From Acidobacteriota bacterium (GTDB lineage: Bacteria > Acidobacteriota > Vicinamibacteria > Marinacidobacterales > SMYC01): 54,194 bases of DNA. How positions within the stretch are numbered: the first letter of the stretch is position 1; every line of letters begins with the position of its first letter. Positions 16,106-24,478 of this stretch are shown here, one piece after another. The stretch lies in the NCBI GenBank assembly GCA_004356105.1, contig SMYC01000091.1, forward strand, positions 1 through 54,194, in the 5' to 3' direction. The notes under the pieces were generated by a model that worked only from the letters and a program-made list of their open reading frames with translations, was not told where the DNA came from and did not search any database. A program made the translations under genes and the position numbers.

Positions 16106-17521
16106 ATGCTGGATGCTGATGCTGAGATGATCAAAGAGCAAGACGTTCTCGATAAATTATCGGCGGTGCGGGACCCGGATCTCGGGCGCGACATCGTCTC
16201 TCTCGGATACGCTAAGAACATTCGGGTCTGCGCGCCCATTGTGACCTGTGATATCGAGCTTACGAACCCGGCGAGCGGCGCGAAGGAACGCATCAAAGCC
16301 GAAGCTATCAAGGCGCTCCTGGAGCTTCCGGAGATCGATCAGGCCAACGTCAACTTGACGTGGCAAGTGAGCGCCTCGCCTGAAGGCGTTCAGCGCACGT
16401 TGCCTGGCGGCCAAGTCGCTCCGGCGCCGCAGAAGCCCGCCGGCGTGAAAAACCTGCTCGCGGTTGCGTCCGGCAAGGGTGGTGTGGGGAAGTCCACTGT
16501 GGCCGCCAACCTCGCCGTCGCGCTTCACCAAACGGGAGCAAGCGTGGGGATTCTGGACGCGGACGTCTACGGGCCGTCCCAAGGCACGATGTTCGGGCTC
16601 CACCAGCGCGCGGAGGCCGATGAGAACCAGCGTCTGATCCCTATTGAATCGCACGGCGTGCGCATCATGTCCATGGGGCTCCTGACGACCAAGGAAACGC
16701 CGGTGATCTGGCGCGGTCCGATGGCGTCGCGGCTCATCCAGCAATTTCTGTCGGGTGTCCTTTGGGGCGAGCTCGACTATCTCATCATCGATTTGCCCCC
16801 AGGGACGGGTGACGTCCAGCTCACGTTGACGCAAAGCGTGCCGCTCACTGGAGCCGTGATTGTGACGACGCCTCAGGATGTCGCGGTGACGATCGCCGAG
16901 AAAGGGCTGCGCATGTTCCAGCCGGTCCAGGTCCCGGTGCTCGGCATCATCGAGAACATGAGCTATTTCGTCTGCTCCCATTGCGACGAGAAGACGCATA
17001 TCTTCAGCAAGGGTGGCGGCGAGAGAATCAGCCAGGAGCTCGGCATCCCTTTTCTTGGAGGCATCCCGATCGATCCCGAAGTCGTACGCTCGGGCGACGA
17101 GGGCGAGCCCATCGTGGTCCGTCAGCCCGATGCGCCAGCCTCAGTGGCCTATCGCGAGATCACCGCGCGCGTGGCGGCAGCTGTGGCGCGCGCCAACTAT
17201 GAAAGCGCCGCTGTCGATCGGCCCAAAGAGATCACGGAAAGCGACGGAAAGCTCAAGATCGTCTGGGCCGATGACTCCGAGTCCGCTTTTCCGTTCGGCG
17301 TCCTACGCAATCACTGTCCGTGCGCGGTCTGTGTCGACGAATGGACCGGCAAGCGCAAGAGCTTGATTCTGCTCCTAGCTGCCGACTTCCGCCCGATGAG
17401 CGTCGAGCCTGTCGGGAACTATGCGATCCAAATCACCTGGTCCGATGGACACAATACGGGCATTTATAGTTTCAAGGGACTAAAGGAGCTCGAACGCGAG
17501 CTCGAGGCGTCCAAGGCGTAG
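16106..17521 (+). CDS. mrp: Mrp/ApbC-type Fe-S cluster carrier P-loop ATPase with DUF971 tail
   Basis: A 471-residue Fe-S scaffold/carrier. Residues about 10-85 are a MIP18 (DUF59) domain (LSAVRDPDLGRDIVSLGY). The deviant Walker A SGKGGVGKST lies near 123, the DADVYGPSQ switch near 150 and the CSHC pair near 292. A C-terminal DUF971 domain (from about 372) has CPCAVC. The three-part fusion is known in Acidobacteriota and other phyla, and it sits naturally after korAB, which needs Fe-S clusters. Start is either ATG 16106 or ATG 16127, in frame; neither has a clear Shine-Dalgarno. I chose the longer. Confidence 0.9.
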   Translation: MLDADAEMIKEQDVLDKLSAVRDPDLGRDIVSLGYAKNIRVCAPIVTCDIELTNPASGAKERIKAEAIKALLELPEIDQANVNLTWQVSASPEGVQRTLPGGQVAPAPQKPAGVKNLLAVASGKGGVGKSTVAANLAVALHQTGASVGILDADVYGPSQGTMFGLHQRAEADENQRLIPIESHGVRIMSMGLLTTKETPVIWRGPMASRLIQQFLSGVLWGELDYLIIDLPPGTGDVQLTLTQSVPLTGAVIVTTPQDVAVTIAEKGLRMFQPVQVPVLGIIENMSYFVCSHCDEKTHIFSKGGGERISQELGIPFLGGIPIDPEVVRSGDEGEPIVVRQPDAPASVAYREITARVAAAVARANYESAAVDRPKEITESDGKLKIVWADDSESAFPFGVLRNHCPCAVCVDEWTGKRKSLILLLAADFRPMSVEPVGNYAIQITWSDGHNTGIYSFKGLKELERELEASKA

Positions 17522-17796
17522 TCTTTTTCCGGCAGACCCGAACTAGAATTCCTAGGCGTTCGGGAGAGAGCGCCAGCTTGTGCTATCCCGCCTCGGGGCC
17601 AGCCACCTCTGTCTGGGAAAAGCTCGTTCAGGATTTACTTGAGTCTTCGAACGCGCGTTCGGAGTGAGAAACACCCCGCCGCAGCCGGCGATTGTTTCTC
17701 GCGTGATAGGACCGGTCCCGCCCGATGGCTTTGCTCGTCTGAACGAGGTTTTGGTTGCTGTCGACTCCGGAGCGTGCCAAGATCTAGTCTAGACAA
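17522..17796. other. intergenic region with palindromes
   Basis: No ORF is supported. CGAACGCGCGTTCG (17648-17661) is a perfect 14-base palindrome. GAGAAAC (about 17666) and GTTTCTC (about 17694) form a further inverted repeat, possibly an inefficient terminator after mrp. Confidence 0.4.
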
Positions 17797-18417
17797 ATGT
17801 TGACGCTATCGCGCTATGACGAAGTCATCTCGCTGCCGAGGGCCGTCCGTTTCCCGGTTGAGATGCTCCCTCCCGAAGGTTTCGACGCCGACACGCTCGA
17901 AACGTGGCCGAAGGTCGTGGGACGCCTAGAGTACGTCGATGGGAGGCTTCTGTTCATGCCACCTTGCGGAGACTTCCAGCAGGACACTGTGACCGATGTC
18001 GTGATCACTCTCGGCGCGTGGGTGCGTCGTCATCGGGAGTTCGTCCTCGGAACCAACGAAGCCGGGATGCGTCTCGGCGGCGCCACGCGCGCGGCGGATG
18101 CAGCCATTTGACGGCGCTCCGATCTCGGGACCTATGACGGCGGCCCGAGGCGTGTGCCTCCGGTCCTTGCGGTGGAAGTCGCAGGCGCCGACGGCGGTGA
18201 TTCGGAAGAGGCGCTCCGCGAAAAGGCGAAGTGGTATCTCAGTGTTGGTACCTCCGTCGTTTGGGTTCTCTTTCCTGAGCCGCGCGAAGTCCTCGTCATT
18301 TCCTCTGAGAACGAAGCTCGCTTCTCTGGCGATGAGACCATCCCCGCCCATCCCGCGCTTCCTGAGTTGAGTCCCCAAGCTAGCGAGCTGTTCATCCAGA
18401 TAAGCTTGGGGCGCTAA
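17797..18417 (+). pseudogene. Uma2-family (DUF820) nuclease-like gene with an in-frame TGA
   Basis: The gene reads as one continuous frame except for a TGA at 18109-18111. Upstream it has the family opening (RLEYVDGRLLFMPPCGDFQQ, then VITLGAWVRRH). Downstream it has PPVLAVEVAGADGGDSEEAL, KAKWYLSVGTSVVWVLFPEP. The stop falls where the family usually has Trp after the PDVAVW-like segment (here ADAAI-stop-RRSDLG), so a single TGG to TGA change explains it. The fold is PD-(D/E)xK; the family is often found in multicopy form with unknown physiological role. It is a young nonsense pseudogene, a read-through candidate or a sequence error. Confidence 0.8.
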
Positions 18418-18469
18418 CGGTCAAAGCTCTTCAGCTCGGGGCCGAGTCCCGGGCTTGCCCCGGGGCAGC

Positions 18470-18692
18470 ATGACTCACGTGAGGCACAAGAGCGATACAA
18501 GGTTGCTCCATATTCGCAGGGGTGCTCGAGTACCGCTTCGCTCCGTATCGCGGTTTCGAGATTTCAGGCGGCGGTTGACCGTTTTCTTGGGAGAGCTGAC
18601 ACGGATCCACGCACGAGATCGGTTCATGCGTGGCACCGACAAACCTGCCGCTCAGTGGTGTCCCTGCAATGAGCGATGACTCACGTGAGGCA
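18470..18692. repeat. 17-base direct repeat containing CTCACGTGAG
   Basis: ATGACTCACGTGAGGCA occurs at 18470-18486 and 18676-18692. Its core CTCACGTGAG is a perfect palindrome. The 206-base spacing and lack of ORFs suggest either regulator-binding sites or scars of a short inserted segment. The rest of the 18.42-19.15 kb gap is A/T-rich near 18.93-19.05 kb, likely holding the promoter for the kinase genes, but I found no convincing hexamer pair. Confidence 0.45.
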
Positions 18693-18805
18693 TGGGTCGG
18701 GTCGCCGTAGCCCGGCGAAGTCTCTCTCATCAAGAGTAGAGCTGCCGCTCGTCGACCTCATGAAGATAGAAGCACAGCGCCGATTCGACGCCGATCCCAG
18801 ACGCG

Positions 18806-18907
18806 CTAGGCTAGAGCGACGAGCCGTTTGTGGACCTCCAAGGCTTTCAAGCCTTGCTCCATTTCGAGGTCTTTCTCCGTGAGCAAACACTTTTCACCCG
18901 AGCGCAT
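18806..18907 (-). CDS. 33-residue hypothetical small protein
   Basis: Read on the minus strand from ATG 18907, with AAGGAGG seven bases upstream, a strong Shine-Dalgarno. The peptide begins MRSGEKCLLTEKDLEMEQGL and ends with the basic LEVHKRLVALA. It is amphipathic helical in character with no known motif. It could be a genuine small protein or the 5' stub of a truncated longer gene; the leftover sequence after the stop is not recognisable. Confidence 0.35.
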   Translation of the reverse strand: MRSGEKCLLTEKDLEMEQGLKALEVHKRLVALA

Positions 18908-19153
18908 CGCCAGGCCTCCTTCATTCTGAGTGGAATTTACGTTTGCAAGACCTTTCCATAATAGGTGTAACACAGATGTATGTAAAGTAAAATCGGCCGT
19001 TAACTCTAATTATTACCACTACTTATATCTATTTATCTGTTTTGCCTCCAGACACCGACAGCCGGCGTTCGGCGGATACCGATCGGCAAGTCGATGTTCT
19101 GCCGACCAACGCGGTTGCTCCCGATTCGCGGTCGTCCTAAGATAGCCGCGCTC

Positions 19154-21802
19154 ATGTCGCTCCAACCCGGCACACGCTTAGCGCACTACGAGATCCTCGA
19201 GCCTATCGGCAAGGGCGGTATGGGTGAGGTCTATCGCGCACGGGATGGGAAGCTCGGCCGGGACGTGGCGATCAAAGTGTTGCCCGAAGCGTTCGCCGAG
19301 GACACGGAGAGGCTGAAGCGATTCCAGCGCGAGGCGAAGGTGCTTGCCTCGCTGAACCACCCGAATATCGCCGCCATCTACGGCCTGGAGCAATCGGGGA
19401 GCACGCACTACCTCGTCCTGGAGCTGGTCGAAGGCGAGACGCTCGCCGAACGGATCGCGCGTGGTCCCATCCCCGAAGACGAAGCGCTCGCTATCGCTTC
19501 GAAAATCGCCGATGCACTCGAGGAAGCCCACGAGCACGGGATCGTCCATCGAGACCTGAAGCCCGCCAACATCAAGCTCACCCCGGACGGCAAAGTCAAG
19601 GTTTTGGACTTTGGCCTTGCGAAGGTATTCGTCGAGGAAACGCCCGACGTCGACAGCTCGATGTCGCCGACCATTACGAGAGACGGGACGCGCGTCGGTG
19701 TGATTCTGGGAACGGCTGCTTACATGAGCCCCGAGCAAGCGAAGGGCAAGGACGTCGACAAGCGGACCGACATCTTCGCGTACGGCGCCGTGCTCTTCGA
19801 AATGCTCACCGGCAAGAAAACGTTTCCGGGTGAGGATGTCTCGGAGGTCCTCGCCGCCGTCATCCAGCTCGAGCCGGATTGGACGATGCTGCCACGCGGC
19901 CTCGACCCTCGCATCGCGCACCTTTTGCGGCGGTGCCTGGAGAAAGATCCCAGAACGCGGCGCCGCGACATCGGTGATGTGCGGAACGAGATGACGGAAG
20001 CTCCAATGACGCCGCGAAGTGCGGGCTCGGCGGGACGGCGCTGGACCCTCGTTGCTTTCCTTGCGGGCGCGGTCGTGGCTGGATCGGTCGCCGCTCTCAT
20101 CCCGCGCAGAACGTTGGTGACGTCACCGGGTGTCTTCCGCGTCTCTTTGTTGACCCCGGAGGATCCGGTCACCGGTATAGCGCGTCACGTTCTTGCCATC
20201 TCTCCTGATGGGACGCGTGTTGTCTTCACCACAGCCGGCGGGCTTTTTTTGCGCGAGCTGGACGCGATGGAGGCGCTGCCGATTCGAGGAACCGAACGAA
20301 CGGCCGGAAATTTTAGCTCACTGGCATCGGAGCCGGTCTTTTCTCCGGACGGCGAGTGGATTTTGTTCCACGCCAGTGGTGAGCTCAAGAAGGTTCCCGT
20401 GCACGGTGGCATCCCCACAACGCTGTGCGCGGCCGCCACTCTCTTCGGCGCGTCGTGGCCCGTGGACGACTTCATCCTCTTCGCGTCCCAGCAGGGTGTC
20501 TTACGGGTGTCAGCCAACGGAGGGGTGCCCGAAGTCGTCGTCGCGGTCGATTCAGAGAAGGGCGAGATTGCTCAAGGGCCTCGCCTTCTCCCAGATGGCG
20601 ACACGTTGCTCTTCGCTCTCGGGAACGCGGGCAATTGGGACGAGGCGAACATCGTCGCGCAAGACCTAACGAGTGGAGCGCGACAGGTCCTGATCAGGGG
20701 CGGCGCCGATGCCGTCTACGCTTCGACAGGCCATCTGCTCTATGTGAACGGGAACACTCTTTACGCGGCGGCGTTCGATCTCAGGCGGCTGGAAGTAAAG
20801 GGGGGGGCGGTCCCCGTCATTGAAGGCGTCTCACGCACGAATGTTTTCGGAACCGCGCAGTACAGCCTCTCGAGCACCGGCGTGCTCGTTTACGTCGCCA
20901 ATCTGAGCGAAGAAACGACGCTCGCTTGGGTCGATCGGGGCGGAGCCGTGGAGGCGATTGTCTCGCCTAAACGTGGGTACAGCTTCCCGAGACTCTCCCC
21001 GGATGGGAAGCGTCTCGTTGTCGGCTTCGAGGGGGATCTCTGGATTCATGACCTCCTGCGTTCTTCATGGACCCGACTCACCTTTACCGGAACCGCTGCT
21101 CGCCCGGCCTGGATACCGGACGGGACGCGTATCGTTTTCAGCTCGACGCAAGAAGGAAGCTCTAACCTCTATTGGGTCGCGGCGGACGGTTCCGGCGAAG
21201 CCGAGGCGATGCTCGAGCCGGGTATTGCACGCCATTCCGACTCCATCTCACGCGACGGGCGCTGGGCGTCGTTTCACGAGCACGACCCCGTGACCGGCAC
21301 AGACCTTTGGTGGCTCCGCCTGGACGGTGAGGCCGAGGCCCAGCCCTATCTCGAAACGGCCTTCAACGAGCGCGTCGGTGCTCTGTCACCGGACGGCCAG
21401 TGGCTGGCTTACGTCTCCGACGAAACCGGCAGAGACGAGATTTATGTGCGCTCGTTTCCCGACCCGACCTCCAAGCATTCCATCTCGGCAGATGGTGGCG
21501 GGGCTCCGACGTGGTCCCACGATGGGCGTGAGCTTTTCTTCGTCACTCGAGACCGTGACCTGATGGTAGTCGAGGTGACGAGGGTGCCCGAGTTCCGAGC
21601 GAGCACTCCCACGCCTCTGTTTAACGAGGCAACGGCAGGCGTCGACCTCTCCGCTGGCGGGAACTACGTTCCCAACTACGACGTCACACCCGACGGGGGC
21701 CGCTTCTTGACGCTTCAAGTCCAAGGCGACGCCGTCCCGCAACTCCATCTCATCGTCAACTGGTTCGAAGAGCTCGAACAGCGCGTGCCCACGGACAAAT
21801 AA
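19154..21802 (+). CDS. membrane Ser/Thr protein kinase with TolB-like beta-propeller (first of three)
   Basis: An 882-residue Hanks-type kinase. Kinase domain about 10-270 with glycine loop GKGGMGEVY, catalytic HRDLKPAN, DFGLAK and YMSPEQAKG, all intact. One transmembrane helix follows (about 298-318, LVAFLAGAVVAGSVAAL). The extracytoplasmic part is a WD40/PD40-like propeller with repeated SPDG and SRDG turns (LSPDGQWLAYVSDET near 750). The expected architecture is cytoplasmic kinase, periplasmic sensor. Start ATG 19154 opens MSLQPGTRLAHYEIL, like its neighbours; the frame extends to 19094 without family support. The Shine-Dalgarno is weak. The next kinase starts 2 bases after the stop. Confidence 0.93.
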   Translation: MSLQPGTRLAHYEILEPIGKGGMGEVYRARDGKLGRDVAIKVLPEAFAEDTERLKRFQREAKVLASLNHPNIAAIYGLEQSGSTHYLVLELVEGETLAERIARGPIPEDEALAIASKIADALEEAHEHGIVHRDLKPANIKLTPDGKVKVLDFGLAKVFVEETPDVDSSMSPTITRDGTRVGVILGTAAYMSPEQAKGKDVDKRTDIFAYGAVLFEMLTGKKTFPGEDVSEVLAAVIQLEPDWTMLPRGLDPRIAHLLRRCLEKDPRTRRRDIGDVRNEMTEAPMTPRSAGSAGRRWTLVAFLAGAVVAGSVAALIPRRTLVTSPGVFRVSLLTPEDPVTGIARHVLAISPDGTRVVFTTAGGLFLRELDAMEALPIRGTERTAGNFSSLASEPVFSPDGEWILFHASGELKKVPVHGGIPTTLCAAATLFGASWPVDDFILFASQQGVLRVSANGGVPEVVVAVDSEKGEIAQGPRLLPDGDTLLFALGNAGNWDEANIVAQDLTSGARQVLIRGGADAVYASTGHLLYVNGNTLYAAAFDLRRLEVKGGAVPVIEGVSRTNVFGTAQYSLSSTGVLVYVANLSEETTLAWVDRGGAVEAIVSPKRGYSFPRLSPDGKRLVVGFEGDLWIHDLLRSSWTRLTFTGTAARPAWIPDGTRIVFSSTQEGSSNLYWVAADGSGEAEAMLEPGIARHSDSISRDGRWASFHEHDPVTGTDLWWLRLDGEAEAQPYLETAFNERVGALSPDGQWLAYVSDETGRDEIYVRSFPDPTSKHSISADGGGAPTWSHDGRELFFVTRDRDLMVVEVTRVPEFRASTPTPLFNEATAGVDLSAGGNYVPNYDVTPDGGRFLTLQVQGDAVPQLHLIVNWFEELEQRVPTDK

Positions 21803-21804
21803 CC

Positions 21805-24477
21805 ATGCCCCTCTCTCCCGGCACGAGACTCGGCCAGTACGAAGTCTTGGAGGCCATTGGTGCAGGAGGCATGGGAGAGGTCTACCGTGCGCGCGACACG
21901 AAGTTGGGACGCGATGTCGCCATCAAAGTTCTTCCCGAGGAGCTCTCGCAGGACAAGGAGCGACTCGATCGTTTCGAGAGGGAGGCGCGTCTTCTCGCGA
22001 AGCTGAACCATCCGAACATCGCGACGCTTTACGGCTTCGAGGAATCGGACGGCCAGCCGTTCCTGATCATGGAGTTGGTCGAAGGCGAGACCCTAGCTGA
22101 GTACATCGCTCGAGGCCCCATCCCGCTCGATGAGGCACTTGCCTTCTTCATACAGATCGCCGACGGTCTCGAAGCCGCGCACGACAAGGGCATCGTCCAT
22201 CGCGACTTGAAGCCCGCGAACATCAAGATCGGTCTCGACGGGAAGATCAAAATTCTCGATTTCGGGCTCGCGAAAGCCTTCACTCGCGAAGAAGACGTTG
22301 CGACAGGATCGTCTCAATCACCGACATTGACGAGAGGCACCCGCCTACGCCAAGGCTTCGGCGAGGCAGGCACGCAGCTCGGGGCGATCCTGGGGACGGC
22401 TTCTTACATGAGTCCCGAGCAAGCGCGCGGTAAGTCCATCGACAAAAGGACCGATCTCTGGGCTTTCGGATGCTGCCTCTACGAAGCGCTTACTGGCAGA
22501 AAGGTTTTCTCCGAAGAAACGGTGACGGATACGATCTCGTCCGTCGTTCGTGCCGAGCCGGACTGGAACAACGTCTCGGACCTCCCGGTGCGCATTCAGA
22601 CCCTGCTTCGCCGCTGCCTTCGCAAGAATTCCGAGAAGCGTCTTCGCGACATTGGAGATGCGCGGCTGGAGCTCGAGGATGCGCTCGACGAGCCCATTCC
22701 GGAAAGCGTCGCAGCCTCGAGCGCGACGCCGACGGCCGGTCGATGGACGTTCGCCATCGGGCTTATCTTTGCCGCTCTCAGCGTGACCCTTTTCTTCGCG
22801 CGACAGAGCGAAATCCCGGAGCGTCGACCGGTCCGACGTTTCACGAGCGTCGAGCTGGTTCACCAAAATCAACCAGGGTCGACGTTGGCCTTGTCGCGAG
22901 ACGGCTCGACCATGGTCCGTGTCGCCTTCGCTAGAGGACAAGATACCGGGGACGACGCAGCTCTCTACGTCCGCCGACTCGATGAGGCAGAAGCCTATCG
23001 TCTCGACGGCACCGAGCGCGCGGAATCGCCTTTTTTTTCTCCCGATGGCCAGTGGGTTGGCTACGCTGCGGACAACCGGCTTTACAAAGTTCCCATTCGC
23101 GGGGCGCGACCGATTTTGCTTTGTGTCTTGGAGGGTTTCTTCCACGGAGCTCATTGGTCCATTGATGGCAACATCTACCTTGGAGCGGGTGCTCGTCTCA
23201 TCAAAGTGTCCGCGGAAGGCGGCGAGCCCATCACCCTCGCCGAAAACGATTCACCATCGAGGGTGGGATTCGGACGGCCTTCCTCGCTCCCCGGGGACGA
23301 TGCCCTGCTGATAACGACTTGGAGTGAAACCGCGGGTGAGAGCATCGGCGTCTTCTCTCTGGCGAGTGGTACTACCGAGCTTCTCGTGGAGGATGGGATA
23401 TCCCCGCAATTCCTCCCCACGGGGCACGTCGTGTTCACGCGGTCGGGCGTGCTTTTTGCCGCGAAGCTCGATCGGAAGCGGAAGGATCTATTTGTCTCCG
23501 TTGCTCCGGTGCCGGTTACCGACAAGACAGTCAGCGGTGGCTGGGGCTCTAATTTCGACGTCTCTGACGAGGGCACACTCGTGTACCACACTCAAAACCC
23601 AGGAGCGGATACGCTCGTCTGGGTCGATCGAGCAGGCCGGGAAACACCGTTGATCGACGAGCCTGCACGCTACTATAATCCGAGACTGTCTGCCGAGGGG
23701 AGCCGTCTGGCTTTTGTCACTTGGACAGACAACGTGATCGACGTCTGGACCGCGGATTTGGAGCGAGGTGCCAAGACACGTCTAACGTTCGGGGGTTCCG
23801 CATCCCCGCTTTGGTCATCCGACGGCGCTTCGATATTCCACACAGCGGGGGTCGACGCGACGCTTCAAGTCTTCGCGTCGCCCGCCGATGGCGGCGGCTC
23901 TCCCGAGCAAGTTACCCACGGAGCCCGCAGCGCACCCTCGTCGGTATCTCCTGATGGGAAGGAAGTGTTTCTCCGTCAGATGGGTCAGGGTTGGGATATT
24001 GGCGTTGTACGTCTCGACGGTGAGAGAGAACGGCGCGCACTGATCGCCAGCGAGTTCGACGAACATACACCAGCCATCTCGCCCGACGGAGGCTGGCTCG
24101 CCTACGTATCGAACGAAACAGGTCGCTACGAGGTCTATGTGACCCGCTATCCCGAGCTCGGGAGTCGCTGGACCGTGTCCCCGAACGGCGGCACGGAGCC
24201 TCTTTGGTCTCGAGACGGCAAGGAGCTCTTTTTCCGCAGCGGGAGTAAGATGATGAGCGTTTCCGTCGAGGCCAATCCGTCGACGATCGAGCTCGGTAGC
24301 GCCGAAGTTCTTTTCGACGTGCCGTATCAACGCGACACCATCGGGAGGGGCTACGACGTTAGCTCCGACGGCCGGTTCGTGATGATCAAGGAAGGAGACA
24401 ACGCTGCTGAAGGCCGGGTCGAGGTTGTCCTCAACTGGTTCCAGGAGCTCGATCGTCTCGTCCCAGAGGACCGCTAG
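21805..24477 (+). CDS. membrane Ser/Thr protein kinase with TolB-like propeller (second of three)
   Basis: An 890-residue paralogue of the upstream kinase with the same order: kinase (about 10-285), transmembrane helix (about 312-332, FAIGLIFAALSVTLFFA) and propeller. Catalytic motifs GAGGMGEVYRARD, HRDLKPANIKI, DFGLAK and YMSPEQARG are complete. The activation segment carries an extra RLRQGFGEAGT not found in either neighbour, encoded by a REP-like palindrome (see repeat at 22336). It is tightly packed with its neighbours (2 bases and 1 base), so the three are one operon. Its first 14 codons are almost identical to those of the third kinase, indicating tandem duplication. Confidence 0.93.
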   Translation: MPLSPGTRLGQYEVLEAIGAGGMGEVYRARDTKLGRDVAIKVLPEELSQDKERLDRFEREARLLAKLNHPNIATLYGFEESDGQPFLIMELVEGETLAEYIARGPIPLDEALAFFIQIADGLEAAHDKGIVHRDLKPANIKIGLDGKIKILDFGLAKAFTREEDVATGSSQSPTLTRGTRLRQGFGEAGTQLGAILGTASYMSPEQARGKSIDKRTDLWAFGCCLYEALTGRKVFSEETVTDTISSVVRAEPDWNNVSDLPVRIQTLLRRCLRKNSEKRLRDIGDARLELEDALDEPIPESVAASSATPTAGRWTFAIGLIFAALSVTLFFARQSEIPERRPVRRFTSVELVHQNQPGSTLALSRDGSTMVRVAFARGQDTGDDAALYVRRLDEAEAYRLDGTERAESPFFSPDGQWVGYAADNRLYKVPIRGARPILLCVLEGFFHGAHWSIDGNIYLGAGARLIKVSAEGGEPITLAENDSPSRVGFGRPSSLPGDDALLITTWSETAGESIGVFSLASGTTELLVEDGISPQFLPTGHVVFTRSGVLFAAKLDRKRKDLFVSVAPVPVTDKTVSGGWGSNFDVSDEGTLVYHTQNPGADTLVWVDRAGRETPLIDEPARYYNPRLSAEGSRLAFVTWTDNVIDVWTADLERGAKTRLTFGGSASPLWSSDGASIFHTAGVDATLQVFASPADGGGSPEQVTHGARSAPSSVSPDGKEVFLRQMGQGWDIGVVRLDGERERRALIASEFDEHTPAISPDGGWLAYVSNETGRYEVYVTRYPELGSRWTVSPNGGTEPLWSRDGKELFFRSGSKMMSVSVEANPSTIELGSAEVLFDVPYQRDTIGRGYDVSSDGRFVMIKEGDNAAEGRVEVVLNWFQELDRLVPEDR
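22336..22373. repeat. REP-like palindrome inserted in a kinase activation segment
   Basis: The core CGCCTACGCC-aaggcttc-GGCGAGGCAGG is an imperfect hairpin bounded by GGCAC on both sides (22336-22340 and 22368-22373), consistent with a small duplicated target. Translated in frame it adds 11 residues. A related arrangement (CGCCTACGCC, then GGCGAGGCAAGC) occurs in the noncoding 37194-37226. The sequence identity of the two makes a mobile palindromic repeat more likely than a kinase-specific loop. Confidence 0.65.
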
Positions 24478-24478
24478 C

